Positions 12,012 through 23,347 of a stretch of DNA of 64,000 nt are shown one piece after another. The stretch is from assembly GCA_028554755.1 (NCBI GenBank), contig JAPTOF010000010.1, positions 9,708,001-9,772,000 on the forward strand. The letters are read 5' to 3'. The DNA is from Cordia subcordata. Taxonomy: Eukaryota; Streptophyta; Magnoliopsida; Boraginales; Cordiaceae. Numbering within the stretch: the first letter of the stretch is position 1; every line of letters starts with the position of its first letter. The notes under the pieces were generated by a model. It saw only the letters and a program-made list of their open reading frames with translations, was not told the origin of the DNA and did no database searches. The position numbers and the translations under genes are program-made.

Positions 12012-12456
12012 TAAAATGCGGTAAAGCCATTCACAACTTCAATGTAATATCTGGACTTTGGTGAGAAATTAATTTGTGATTTGACCTCCAATATACTTCT
12101 ACTCACAAATATAAAAGAAAAAGAAAAAAAGACGGAAGACCAATTCACGCGTAAAACAACAAGAGGGCGTCGCTTTCAACAATGGCGTGCTCCCGAAAAC
12201 ATTGTTTTAAGTCTTATAAAATATCTTTTTATTGTACCTCATAATAAGATTATTCCAAAACACATGGTAGAATGCGAGTGAAGCCACTCACAACTTCAAT
12301 ATAATATCTGGAGTTTGGTAAGAAATTAATTTGTGATTTGACCTCCAATTTTCTTCTACTCACAAGGATAAAAGAAAAAAAAGACTGAAGACCTTTTCAC
12401 GTGTAACACAACAAGAGGGCATCTCTTTCAACAATGGCGTGCTCTTGGAAACATTG
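11939..12456. repeat. Direct tandem duplication of ~260 bp upstream of PR-10
   Basis: Bases 11939-12204 and 12205-12456 are two copies in the same direction. Both start at TTAAGTCTTATA. Both contain the MITE's right end, the phrase TTTGTGATTTGACCTCCAAT and AACAAGAGGGC, and both end at AACATTG. They differ by point changes and small indels. The repeat lies 0.6-1.1 kb upstream of the only intact PR-10 gene. Confidence 0.85.
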
Positions 12457-12609
12457 TCTTGTTCATTTCGTACTGGGACTACTATTTTCAACACCTCCTA
12501 AATTATATTTCGTCACACTAACTTTTAAAGTTTACATGGATTTGTCATGCTCTAGTACAAGAAAGAGAACATTTTACATCGAATCAGCTGTAGAAATTTC
12601 TTTTTTTTT

Positions 12610-13043
12610 TTAAACGATCGGCCGTGATTATTTTATCTGCTCTTAAAAATGTTACGAGCTTGAGACTAGTAAATCTCAAGGGATAAGATACTAATACTGA
12701 ATTTTAGTCTAAATAATAATTAAAAATAACATCAGCCATAGCAGTTGTTTCACGACAGAAGGGGCTATCACTTAGTTGCTTGTCGTTTGTTTCTGAGGAC
12801 ATGTGCCTTTAGTGTATATTATTTGAAGTCTAAAGATTCCTTGAGTTACATTTGCGTTAATAAATTAAAGACTTCTTCTAGACGGTGATTAGCCTTAGCA
12901 CGCCAAGCGATTGCTATAAATACCATCAGGCTTTGCATTTCTCCTCACCATCTCCTTCATAGCAAAACAAGTGCTTCACTCCACTTACTAGCTAGTTTTT
13001 CTTCTACTTTCACAAAATCTTCAAAACCATCTAGTTAAAGATC
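12610..13043 (+). promoter_or_regulatory. PR-10 promoter and 5' UTR
   Basis: The TATA box TATAAATA is at 12915-12922, about 120 bases before the start codon. Transcription would start near 12945-12955, giving a leader of about 90 bases. The whole block is conserved with the upstream region of the second copy (17966-18400), where the box has decayed to TATATACA. This suggests that the intact gene kept its functional core promoter and its neighbour did not. Individual stress-response elements were not assigned. Confidence 0.7.
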
Positions 13044-13629
13044 ATGGGTGTTGTCACATTTACAGACTCCACCACCAGCTCAGTTCCAGCTGCCAAGTTG
13101 TTTAATGTGTTGTTTGTCAATGCTCCCAACTATGTTCCTAAGGCTGCACCCCAATTTGTTAAAAGCATCGAAACAATTCAAGGTAGTGGTGGCCCAGGAA
13201 GCATTCTGCAATTCAACTTTGCTGAAGGTATTGTCTGTTAGTGTACTGCATAATCTTTTCTTCCATTTACATATGTACGTTGCACCACTCGGCTTCCTTA
13301 TCTAAAAATACTAACTTCATTCTCTATCAAACGCAGATGCTCCAGTAAAGTATGTAAAACATAAGATCGATGTACTAGATAAAAACAATTTGAGCTATGC
13401 TGATACAGTAGTTGAAGGTGGTGAACTGTCAGACAAGATTGAATTGGTTACACATGAGGTAAAATTTGAATCTTCACTTAATGGTGGATCAATTAACAAA
13501 ACCATTGTCAAGTATCATTTAAAAGAGGGGACTGAGCTCACTGAGGAAGAAGTCAAGCCTGCCAAAGAAGGTGGTCATGCAATATTTAAGGCTGTGGAAG
13601 CATATATCTTGGCTAATCCTGATGCCTAA
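13044..13629 (+). CDS. Bet v 1-like PR-10 protein (intact)
   Basis: Exon 1 is 13044-13227, the intron 13228-13336 (GT...AG, 109 bases) and exon 2 13337-13629. Joined they give 158 residues, the usual family length. The intron splits codon 62 after its first base, the classic Bet v 1/PR-10 position, and changes the unspliced glycine into D62. The glycine-rich P-loop GSGGPGS (about residues 47-53) is present, preceded by Q where most members have glutamate. The C-terminal helix is AIFKAVEAYILANPDA. The start codon is preceded by AAAGATC and no earlier ATG is in frame. PR-10 proteins are small cytosolic proteins with a large hydrophobic cavity. They are induced by pathogens and stress and bind flavonoids, cytokinins and other ligands. 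Ligand and allergenicity cannot be told from this sequence. It is the only undamaged copy of the local array. The 3' UTR has AATAAA at 13714-13719. Confidence 0.95.
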
Positions 13630-13639
13630 AAACCTGCAG

Positions 13640-14290
13640 AGCGGATTTCGTTTTGTGTTGCAGTAGTTTGGTCATATATATGTTTCCCAACTTTTGGTGT
13701 TTGGTTGTACTGTAATAAAGATCATGTTTTGCAATATTACCTATTGCAAAATAAGAATCAATAAAATTATCGAAGCTTGATTATCTTCTAAATTCTTGCC
13801 ATCTCTATTTAGAATTTTTAAGCTTGTTCTTGTCTATTATTATCCTAAACTGTGATATACACTTCGGTTCATATTAAGAGTGAGAGAAAACAATAAATCA
13901 ATGGCAACTATGTATGGTATGGAAGGGATCAGTTATCTAAAAGAGTAGCAAAATGGCTAGTAACCTTGGTGATGACCTCAGAAGTATCAATTTATCTGAT
14001 TATTTATATATTATATATGTAAAATGCCTTAAAAACATGTGTATTCACGAATAAGGAAGTAATATAAGTGTGAAGGGTGTATGGCCCACGAAACTCTTCC
14101 TATGTAAACTTTATAACATGTTAGTCGAATGATATTTGTAAAAGAATCTCAATCTTAGAATGTGATGGCATTCAAAATTTTGCTGGATGGCCAAGTTTTC
14201 ATGGTATGTACAAGAAGTCGACCCAACTACAAAAGTACAAAATCTGTGTCAAACAGCTTCATTCAACTGTATCATATTTTTTATTGGTGA
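13640..14290. other. 3' UTR and downstream flank of the intact PR-10 gene
   Basis: This is conserved with 540-1030, 1330-1870, 16460-16990, 23790-24300 and 29960-30350. It contains the polyadenylation region and a long flank without ORFs. No separate gene is seen. It is part of the ancestral duplication unit of the locus. Confidence 0.7.
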
Positions 14291-15215
14291 AGAATCGGGA
14301 GGTTCCATTATAAAACTAATTGATTAATATAAGGTGTAGCCCAGGATCTTAATATGATGATCTTGAATCGTTAGAGAAACTAATTGGTTAATATAAGAAG
14401 TGGCCCAGGACCTTTATATGGTGATTTTGAATCATGAGAACACCACTTGACTAATGGATTTGAATTAGATTGGACTAGACTTGGACTTAGATGGTAATTA
14501 AAAACTGGACTTGGATGGTCGTGTGACCCAAAATGGCTTGATGAGTCACCACAACTCAAAACGAAACTTGGATTGTCGTGTGGCCTGGAATTTGGTATTG
14601 GACCACCACAACTCAGAGCAAATGTTTCCAACTGGCTTGTAGGAATGGGCCACTACATGAACGGGTGGCCTGGAATTTGGTATTGGACCACCACAACTCA
14701 GAGCAAATGTTTCCAACTGGCTTGTAGGAATGGGCCACTACATGAACGGATGTGCGCAGTGAACGAGCTTGACAAGTCACACGTGAACATATATGTGAAT
14801 TGGATTGGACTGGACTTGGACTTGGATGATAATTGGAAACAGGACTTAGATGGTTGTGTGACCCGAAATAGCTGGATAAGTTACCACGACCTAGAATGGA
14901 ACTTGGATTGTCATGTGGCCCGGAATCGGTATGGACTACCACGACCCAAAACAAATGCAATCAAACCAGTTTGCAGGAATATGGGCCACCACGTGAACGG
15001 ATGTGCACAGTGAACGAACTTGACGGGTCACTCGTGGACATATGTATAGTACGAGAACTGGATCAAAAGCCAAACCCTGATACCATGTGAAAAATCTTAA
15101 GATTCCATCATAAAAACTAATTGGTTAATATAAGGAGTGGTTCATGACCATTAGATGGTGATCTTGATTCATGACATTTTCTGATGTGGGACTTCTTTCA
15201 ATGTTGTAACACTGC
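14290..15215 (-). mobile_element. Probable TRIM-like non-autonomous LTR element
   Basis: A phrase beginning AAACTAATTGGTTAATATAA and ending in TGGTGATCTTGAATCAT occurs three times (about 14309-14368, 14378-14435, 15114-15172). The outer two behave as short direct terminal repeats. Next to the right one, the minus strand reads TGGTATCAGGG at about 15074-15085, similar to an initiator-Met tRNA primer-binding site. The interior is non-coding although it stays open in several frames. It also contains an 86-base perfect tandem duplication. Ends and target duplication were not resolved, so the class is tentative. Confidence 0.45.
14578..14750. repeat. 86-bp perfect tandem duplication
   Basis: Two adjacent, apparently identical copies start with GTGGCCTGGAATTTGGTATT and end with CACTACATGAACGG (about 14579-14664 and 14665-14750). 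A more diverged third version appears near 14915-15000 (GTGGCCCGGAATCGGTATGG). The identity of the two adjacent copies points to a recent event inside an older element. Confidence 0.85.
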
Positions 15216-15455
15216 TCAAGTGCTAAAGATAGCTTTACCAAACTATTGAGGAAGCTTTTCTACAAGTGATGCTTGAATTAGCATGTCTAGCTTGATATGT
15301 ATGCGTAAAGTATATTTCAACGATATTTTCATCCTTTTAATCGCATTAATCGGATAATCAACTATTTTAGAGATCATTAAACTGTTTTGACTATTAATAC
15401 TATTTTTAATATTTTGAATCAAATATTATTATTATTATTGTTGTTATTATTATTA

Positions 15456-15488
<33 letters not shown>

Positions 15489-16160
15489 ATTCTTCTTCTT
15501 CTTCTTCTTCTTCTTCTTCTTCTTCTTCTTCATCATCATCATCATCATTATTATTATTATTATTATTATAAGCTTAATTAATATTTTGAATCACTCAATT
15601 AACGTATTGATAGTTTAGTAGTCATGTCAATAATTTGTCAAAATTCTACTTGCAATTTTGGCAAATAAAGAGTTTCGGATCTTTCTCAAAGTAAATAGGA
15701 AAGCTTGAATGATATAAAATCTATTTGGTACATCAAAAATATGTTTAGAAAAATTTTGGAGTATTCCTTGCAATATTAACTTATTACTAGTGTGTTTGGA
15801 ATAAATGAATTTCACAAAATTTGATAGTATTTATTTATAAATCTATATATATATATATATATATATATATTGGTTTAGTATCATTTGTTTAAAATGCAAA
15901 ATTTATTTAGAATTTCAAGATTTGCAAATTTTATATCTGTTCTAGTTTTCCTCAAATCCTAGCCCAAAAATTGAAATTTATAATTTCACAAAAGCCAAAA
16001 CCATAAAAAAAAAATTTGAAAAGACAAAAGTATACTCATGAATTATAACATAATACAACATTACCCTTCTTCATAGACTTATAATTATTTGTTTTTTTTA
16101 ACATAAAATTATTTTAGCAACATACTAACTTTATGACTAATAAAACCTAGGCCACGATGA
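15216..16160. other. PR-10 intergenic flank with compound trinucleotide microsatellite
   Basis: This is conserved flank shared with 1950-2230 and 28160-28560. At 15426-15570 lies a compound microsatellite that passes through (ATT), (GTT), (TTC), (ATC) and (ATT) runs. At 15844-15872 there is a TA dinucleotide run. After about 15880 the sequence is AT-rich without recognisable content. The open frame over the microsatellite (runs of Leu, Val, His and Tyr) is a product of the repeat. Confidence 0.8.
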
Positions 16161-16167
16161 TACCATA

Positions 16168-16392
16168 TGAGAGGATTAATTTGTTGTGTATTTCTTTGAG
16201 AATATGATTACATATTTGTACAAGGGAATGAATGAAGAATGGAAAGATTTCTTGCTATTCTAAAATCCTAAAATCATGTGACAATATCCTTGATTGAGAG
16301 TTGACTTTCAGAAGCATGGAAAGGCAATATTGGATTGGTTTGATATGGTGATTTATTGCCTTGCATTGCAGATTGCTCAAATATTCTTGACA
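16168..16392 (-). repeat. Orphan LTR with primer-binding site
   Basis: A block with ends TGAGAGG and CTTGACA (225 bp) has, immediately to its left on the minus strand, ATGGTATCATCGTGG, similar to an initiator-Met tRNA primer site. This fits a 5' LTR of a minus-strand copia-like element whose interior has been lost. Its right end abuts PR-10 exon 2 directly, so the insertion or a later deletion removed the front of that gene copy. Confidence 0.5.
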
Positions 16393-16455
16393 GAAGGTGG
16401 TCACGCAATATTTAAAGCTGTGGAAGCATACCTCTTGGCTAATCCTGACGTCTAA
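16393..16455 (+). pseudogene. 3' stub of a PR-10 exon 2 (copy C)
   Basis: Only the last 20 or so codons remain (from EGGHAIFKAVEAYLLANPDV to the stop), followed by a well-conserved 3' UTR and flank to about 16990. Everything upstream has been replaced by the LTR at 16168-16392. It cannot be expressed as PR-10. Confidence 0.9.
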
Positions 16456-17020
16456 GAAGCTGCAGAATGATTCCTGTTTTGTGTTGTTGTAGTTTGATCA
16501 TAAATATGTTTCCCAACTTTTGTGTTTGACTAGAGTGTAATAAAGATCATGTTTTGCGATATTATCAATTGGAAAATAGAAATTAATAAAAATATCTAAG
16601 CTTTATCATCTTCTAAATTCTTGTCATCTTTATTTAAAATTTTTAAACTCGTTCTTGTCTATTATGTTCTTGAATTGCAATATATGCTTTGATTCATATT
16701 AAGAGTGAGAGGAAACAATAAATCGAAGACAACTGTGTGTAGTACAGAAAGGATATCTAAAAAGAGCATTAGAAAGCCTAGTAGCCTTGGTGATGCCCTT
16801 AGCAGTATCAATATATCTAATTATTTATATATTACAAGAAATGCTTAAAAACGTCATTGTATTCACGAATAACCAAGTAATATAAGTGTAAAGGGTGCAG
16901 AGCCCACGAAAATCTTCTTGTGTAAACATTATGACATTTTAGCAGAATGATGTTTGTAATCATTGAATTGTTTCGTCGATCTTATTTGGAAATCGTTACT
17001 ATTTTTAATGTTTTGAATAA

Positions 17021-17094
<74 letters not shown>

Positions 17095-18400
17095 TAGTTT
17101 AATTAATATTTTGAATCACTCAATTAGACTCAATTAACATATTGACAGTCTTGTAGTCGTTGTCAATAATATGTCAAAATTCTGCATACAATTGTGGCAA
17201 ATAAAGAGTTCGGGATCTTTCTCAATGTAAATAGGAAAGCAAGAAATTGAGCAAGAATGGAGCCGTTGCTACTTTTTGACAGAGACGTTTAATGGGTCAG
17301 CATTTGCATTCTTTAGAGGATACAAGTCAACTCGAAAAAAATAAAAGTCTTTCCCCCACCATTTCCAATATCTTGTTTTGTGGATTTTTCCTCAAATGGC
17401 TGGCTAAAATAGTTGTATTTTCAATATAAGGAGTGAATTATTTGCCTAGAAAGATTAAAGAAATACAGTGTGAATGCTTTATGTGAAAGTAGCTAGCCCA
17501 GTAAATTTGATCTATGCATGGAAAAGAGAAACTTAGCCATAGGGCTCTTCTAAATTAAAGAATTGAATTTTCTGATGGCGTTATAACTTATAAGATAAAC
17601 CGAACGGCCGCTATCAAAAAGTGAATGCATATGAGGGAGCAACGATTTTGCGTGATTTGCGCGCTGCATACAAATTATGCGTGATTAGTAGATAAATCAA
17701 TCAACTTAATTAGAAAGTCGATTTCATTAGACGCCGGAGCGATATGTATTTAGAACTGAATTGTTAATGCATGCGACCTTTAAGCTTTAAACAATTCACG
17801 TCTTCATCTCACATTCTGTTTGACACATATACAAAAGCACTGTAGACGCCTTGTTAGCTTTTCTTTTGCTAACTAAACAAGTGATCCAACACGCAATAAG
17901 TATTAGACTGTCAGGTCATTTGGAATAACATGTGGGGTTCATACACATGCAAAGTTTAATTCATACATTATTCACGGTTGTGATTTTTTTTATCTACTTT
18001 TAAGGATGATACAAGCTCGAGACTTGTAAATTAAATCTCAAATGAAAGACACTAATACTGAATTTTAGTCTAAATAATAATTAAAAATAAAATCAGCTAC
18101 AGTACGTAGATTTTGTTTCGTGACTGAAGGGCCTATTATTTATTTGCTTCGTCTTTTGCTCCTAAGGACATGTGCCATTAGTGTATATCGTATGGAGATT
18201 CCTTGAGTTACATGTATCTTGATAAATTAAAGATTTCTTCTAGACGGAGATCAGCCTTAGCATGCCAAGCGATTGCTATATACACCATCAGGCTTTGCAC
18301 TTCTCCTCACCATCACTCCCATAGCAAAAAAAGTGCTTCACTCTACTTATTAACTTTTCTTCTGCTTCCGCAAGTCTTTAAGGCCATCTAGCTAAAAATC
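16456..18400. other. Flank, (ATT)n microsatellite and promoter of PR-10 copy D
   Basis: This holds 3' UTR and flank of copy C, a pure ATT run at about 17023-17092, and then 1.3 kb of upstream sequence conserved with 28380-29215. The promoter part (17966-18400) is conserved with 12610-13043, but the TATA box has become TATATACA at about 18275. No other gene is seen. Confidence 0.75.
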
Positions 18401-18959
18401 ATAGGTGTCGTCATATTCACAGACTCCATCACCAGCACAATTCCAGCAGCCAAACTATTTAAAGTCTTATTTGTCGCTGCCGCCAACTATGTCCCTAAAG
18501 CTGCACCTCAATTTGTTAAAAGTATCGAGACAATTCAAGGTTGTGGTGGTAACAAGCAGTGAAAAGAATGTGAAATTCATTGATGTGAAGTTATAAGCTT
18601 AGTTACATATATATATAGATGTGTTGAGCATATCCGATAAGTATAATGATATACAAAACCTATCTAAGCTTATCACTACATACATGCATATCAATTATGT
18701 AAGCTTCTCATGATATGCATGCAGGTCAACATTGAAGGATAACACTCCTAATTTATAGAGGGCTCCTTAATATGCCCCCACAAGATGGTGGTGCCACTGC
18801 TAACACCAATTTTGGACCGTAACAACGAGAAACGTGCCTTGGCTAGGGGCTTTGTCAAAATATCAGCTAGTTGAGCATTTATGGAAACATGGCCAATTTG
18901 CAATGTCTTTGCTTGCACTTTTTTTTGTCGAAATGATAATCAAAAGCAAGGTGTTTCAT

Positions 18960-21900
18960 TCATGAATGAAACACAGGATTGGCACAGTAATATATCACTC
19001 CAATATTATCACATAAGATATTTGGTGGTGCTGTTAGTTGAACTTGAAGTTCGTGCAAAAAATTCATGATCCAGCACAATTCTGTTGCGGTCGATACCAT
19101 TGGTTTGAATTCAACTTCTGTTGATGATCGTGCAATGGTTTTCTGCTTTTTAGAGCACCAAGATACCGGATTTGAGCCAAGAAAAATAATGAATGCCAAT
19201 GTAGATTTAAATTGATCTCGATCCCCAGCCCAATCTGAGTCAGAATATGCTGTCAATTGATTAGTAGAAGATGGACGCAACAACAAACCACATTCAATTG
19301 TGGCTTTTAAATATCGAAGTAAACGTTTTGTTGCAGTCCAATGCAAGATGGTTAGTCTTGCATAAATTGTGCCAACTTGTGGACACAAAAGGAGATATCA
19401 GGACGGCTTAACATGACGTACTACATACCACTAATTAGCTGCCGATAAGAGGTGGGTTCAATTAATGGAGAATCAGCATCGACATAAATTGTGACAGAAA
19501 TACTACTTGGTGTTGCTGATTCTTTGGATCCATCCATTTGATGTTTTTGTAATAAATTACATATGTATTTTTGTTGTGATAAAAAATCCCATTTTCTCCT
19601 CTGATGACCTCAACGTCTAAGAAGTAACTTAAGGCCCCTAAATCCTTTACTGAAAACTTGCTTGCAAGAGAGTTGACCACCCATCGAATCACTAAGTTTG
19701 ATGTTCCTATAATTTTAAGATCATTAAAAAACACAAGTATATATATTAGTGTTGATTGATGAGCATAGACAAATAATGAACTGTCAGACTTGGTAGCAAC
19801 AAAACCCAAGAAAAGTATAAAAGATTTTAGTTCTTGAAACCAGGCCCTTAGGGCTTGTTTTAATCCATAAAGTGCCTTGTTTAGGCGACAAACATGGTTG
19901 GGTCACATAGTATCAATGAAGCCCGGCGGTTGGTCCATGTATACATCTTCTGATAGAGAGCCATGAAGGAACGCATTATTCACATCCAGTTGATTTACAG
20001 TCCACCCATTAGAAATAGCAATTGAAAGCACAATTCTGATTATAGAAGTTTTGACAACTAGGCTAAATGTTTCTTTGAAATCAAGTCCTTCTCTCTAATG
20101 GTATCCTTTAGCAACAAGTCTTGCCTTGTAACAAGCCACACTACCATCTAGATTTCTCTTTACCCGAAAGACCCATTTGCAACCTACAATATTTTGATAG
20201 GCAGCCCTTGGGACTAAAGTCCGTGTTTCATTTTTATCTAAGGCCTTCATCTCGTCCTGCATCGCCTTTCGCCACTCGACATGTTTAAGAGCCTCAGAAA
20301 TATTGTTAGGTTCAATAGCTGGAGGAAGAGGATATTTTGTAGCTAAGAGTGCATACTTACGATTTGGACGAAAAGTATTATTCTTTGAACGCGTGACCAT
20401 TTGATGTGTGGGAATAGGTGTAAAGGACGAAAGGGAGGATGTGTCAGTTATTGTTGTGAGTTGAGGTTGTTCTATTGGTGTATTGAAAGACTCATAAGGT
20501 GGCATATTACCTTGGGATAAGACCTGAGGTGATGACAAGAGAGACACTGTGTTGGAAGGTGGTTGAGGGGAATTTAAACCTTGGTTGGTGTGGTGTTCGT
20601 CGGCAAGTGTGCAAGGGACTCGTGTGACAAGAGATTCAGTTTGTGTTGAAGATTGTCGATGGTGGAGTCTGGCATATGTAGAGCAGATCGATGACACCAT
20701 TCCGTGAGAACACTTAGAGATATGGCGCTCATTGACCTATTGGAGGATGCAAAAGGAAAACAATTTTCCACAAAATTGACATGCCTGGAGTAGTAAAATT
20801 TGTGATGAGTAAAATCATAGCATGTATATGCATCATGAGTAAGAGAATAACCCAAAAATAAACATGGTGTAGACCTTGGTTCTAATTTGTTTGTTGTAGT
20901 TGAACGCAACCAAAGATAGCAAAGAAACCCAAAAACACAAAGTTTAGTAAAGTTGGGTTCTTTGTTAAATGGGCATGCAAATGGTGGCTTATTTTCAAGT
21001 ATAGCAGTTGGTATCCTATTTATTAGATAATTGGTTGTATGGAATGCAAATCAACAAAACTTTAATGGGAGATTTGCTCAATGTAGAAGGGATAGGCCAC
21101 ATTCAACAATATATGATGTTTTCTTTCTGCTGTGGCCACATGCTCAGTGGTATATGGTGGGGAGATAAGCTATTGTATGCCAAAGGATGCAAAAACTTGC
21201 TTGAGGCCTTTAAACTCAGCCCTCCATCACTGTAAATTGTAGAAATTTTTGAATTGAAGTATTTTTCAACCATTATTTTGAACTTTAGAAAAATGTCATA
21301 AACATCTGATTTATGAGCCATAGAAAAATACCATGTAAACTTTGTAAAGTGATCTATGAAAATAACATAAAAAGAGAAACCATCTATCAACCTAACTGGG
21401 AAGAGTCCCCAGACATCAGTATAAAGCAACTCAAGAGAACAACTACTTGTAATACTTGATACACCAAAGGGCATCTTATGACTCTTATTACAATTGTAGG
21501 AATTATAAAAAGAAAAAAGCATTAAACACAGTCATCGAAAGTTTATTTTGGGTTATTATTTGATGCAGTGTCTTGATAGTAAGATGACTAAGACAATCAT
21601 GCCATGTTTGTTGTGACGTTTTGACTCCATTTAAAACACGTTTAGACACAAGAACTGTAGAAGATTGAGGCCACTCATAGATGTCATTATTGGTCCGACC
21701 TATTGCCAGACATGCCCCCATCGTGAGATCCTTAACACAAAATGAATAAGGAAAAAATGTTATAGATATATTATTTTTGCAACATAACTAAGAAACTGAG
21801 ATTAAATTTTGGCTAATAGTCAGCACATGAAGGACATTTGTTCAGGAAAGAAGGCAAGAGAGGTGGTTAGAGGAAAGAAATGTCTCACCTATGTGAGTAA

Positions 21901-23011
21901 TAGACAAACTTGAGCCGTCTGCTATGATAACATTTTCAGAACCTTTATACGGGTGGCTAGACAATAGATTGAAGATGCCAGCAGTGACATGGTAGAAGGC
22001 TCCTGAATCAAGAAGCCAGCTTGTTGATTGTGAAGCAGCAGCGGTGTTGGTTTGCGGCGATGAAGACGTGAAAAATAACGTCCTAGCAGTGTGGCATTGG
22101 CAGCAGCATGACCTTTTTTGTCACATAATTGGCATACCACATTATGCTTATTTGGATTCTAGGTTTGAAATGAACTGTCACCATTAGAACTTCTATGCTG
22201 ACCATTTTGAGAGGACCTAGATTGCGATTGATTATTGGGAGAATTGTTACGACCGTTATTTTGTCTTTGTTGTAGAGTAGATTGATTTCCACTAAATCTT
22301 GTTGCATTGATAGCAACGGACCCCAACTATCCAGTTGTGTGTACCTCCTCTTGTTTAAGAAATTGCTTATACTCGATCAATTTGTCACTTAGTTCATCAA
22401 AGGTAATAATTTTATCACGAGCACGAACAGCAGCAGCAATTTCCTTGAATGCAGGTCCAAGTCCATTTAGGGTGTGCGTAATCAAGTATTAGTTAGGAAC
22501 AGGTGCCCTAACAAGAGCAAGCTCATCAGCCAATTCACGAACATGTGTAAGATATTGAGCAACAGGTAGGTTGCCACGATTGAATAGAGTTAATTGCTCT
22601 ACAAGTCTTATAACTCAAGATGAAAAGGGGTTGGCAAAATTCGTAGCCAACCGAGTCCATGCTTCTTGAGAAGTTTCACATGAATGAATAAGTGGAACAA
22701 CAGCTGGAGAAAGGGAGCTGATAATTCCCAAAAGAAAAAGTTTATCTTGTCCCTTCCAGAATGTGAAATCTGGGCTTAAAGTATTTGTGGTTTCTATGGT
22801 GGTACGAGGGCAAGGATTTGAACTATCAACATAGCCAAGAATCATATCCATATAAAAGTGCGTCAAATTGGGATTTCCAAGAGAAATAATTTATGGGTGT
22901 AAGTTTCAGAGGGAGATGGGTTGCAGCAGCAACTAGCATTTTTTCATTTGCGGAAAATGGTGTTTCAGTGGGTGTTATTGTAGAAGAAGAGGCTTTGGTT
23001 GTGTTTGCCAT
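18960..23011 (-). pseudogene. gag-pol remnant of the Ale/Retrofit-like copia
   Basis: From the start at 23011 (MANTTKASSSTI...) the frame passes through the gag segment (NYFSWKSQFDALLYGYD) and a partial CCHC knuckle near 22130. It continues through GAG-pre-integrase (HDCLSHLTIKTLHQII), the integrase core (LYTDVWGLFPV), and the RT entry (WRKAMQDEMKALDKNETRTL, GCKWVFRVKRNLDGS). The RT core reads ILVFFNDLKIIGTSN where YVDD is expected. The RNase H reads AYSDSDWAGD. The catalytic motif change and many frame breaks show that it is inactive. Confidence 0.85.
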
Positions 23012-23064
23012 AAAAGAAAAAAATTGGATCTATACTCATTAGAGTTTATAAGCTCTTGATACTA

Positions 23065-23347
23065 TAACAAGCAGTGAAAAGAATGTGAAATTCATTGATG
23101 TGAAGTTACAAGCTTAGTTACATATATATAGATGTGTTGAGCCTATCTGATAAGTATAATGATATACAAAACCTATCTAAGCTTATCACTATATACATGC
23201 ATATCAATTATCTAAGCTTATCATGATATGCATGCTGATCAACATTGAAGGATAACACATGCATATCAATTATCTATGCTTATCATAATATACATCCTGA
23301 TCAACATTGAAGGATAACACTCCGAAGTTATAGACGGCTCCTTAATA
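23065..23347 (-). repeat. Right LTR with internal ~62-bp duplication
   Basis: Compared with the 223-bp left LTR, the right one holds an extra tandem copy of a segment that begins at CATGCATATCAATTATCTA and ends at GAAGGATAACAC (about 23195-23318). The two LTRs otherwise match closely, apart from a few base changes. The duplication is therefore specific to this LTR and arose after insertion, or during template switching. Confidence 0.85.

Larger units (their letters stand above)
11566..12600. other. Upstream region of the intact PR-10 gene: MITE and tandem repeat
   Basis: This region lies between the Sirevirus remnant and the conserved PR-10 promoter, which begins near 12610 where similarity to 17966-18400 starts. 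No gene is seen. It holds a small inverted-repeat element and a direct duplication, described separately. The first 190 bases (11566-11755) match nothing else in the window that I noticed. Confidence 0.6.
18550..23347 (-). mobile_element. Ty1-copia element inserted in PR-10 exon 1
   Basis: The left LTR is 18550-18772 (223 bp) and the right LTR 23065-23347 (283 bp). The element is flanked by the 5-bp target duplication GGTGG (18545-18549 and 23348-23352). The LTR ends are TAACAAG and CTTAATA on the plus strand, so they are not the usual TG/CA. A purine tract (TTGTGGGGGCA, minus strand) adjoins the left LTR. A primer-binding site (TAGTATCAAGAGC, minus strand) adjoins the right LTR. The element therefore reads right to left: gag from 23011, integrase, reverse transcriptase, then RNase H near 19000-19390. 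At 4.8 kb with short LTRs, and with its gag start and RT wording, it looks like the Ale/Retrofit lineage. All domains carry stops or frameshifts. Confidence 0.92.

Noticed and set aside
14573..15090. Overlapping open frames on both strands
   Set aside because: They lie within a repeated non-coding TRIM-like element, and frames stay open on both strands because of base composition and the tandem duplication.
15387..15581. Open frame of runs of Leu, Val, His and Tyr
   Set aside because: It is the translation of a compound trinucleotide microsatellite. There is no start context, conservation or family.
2140..17095. Regular short repeats as a possible CRISPR array
   Set aside because: They are microsatellites and gene duplicates in a plant nuclear sequence. 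There are no spaced repeats of the required form.
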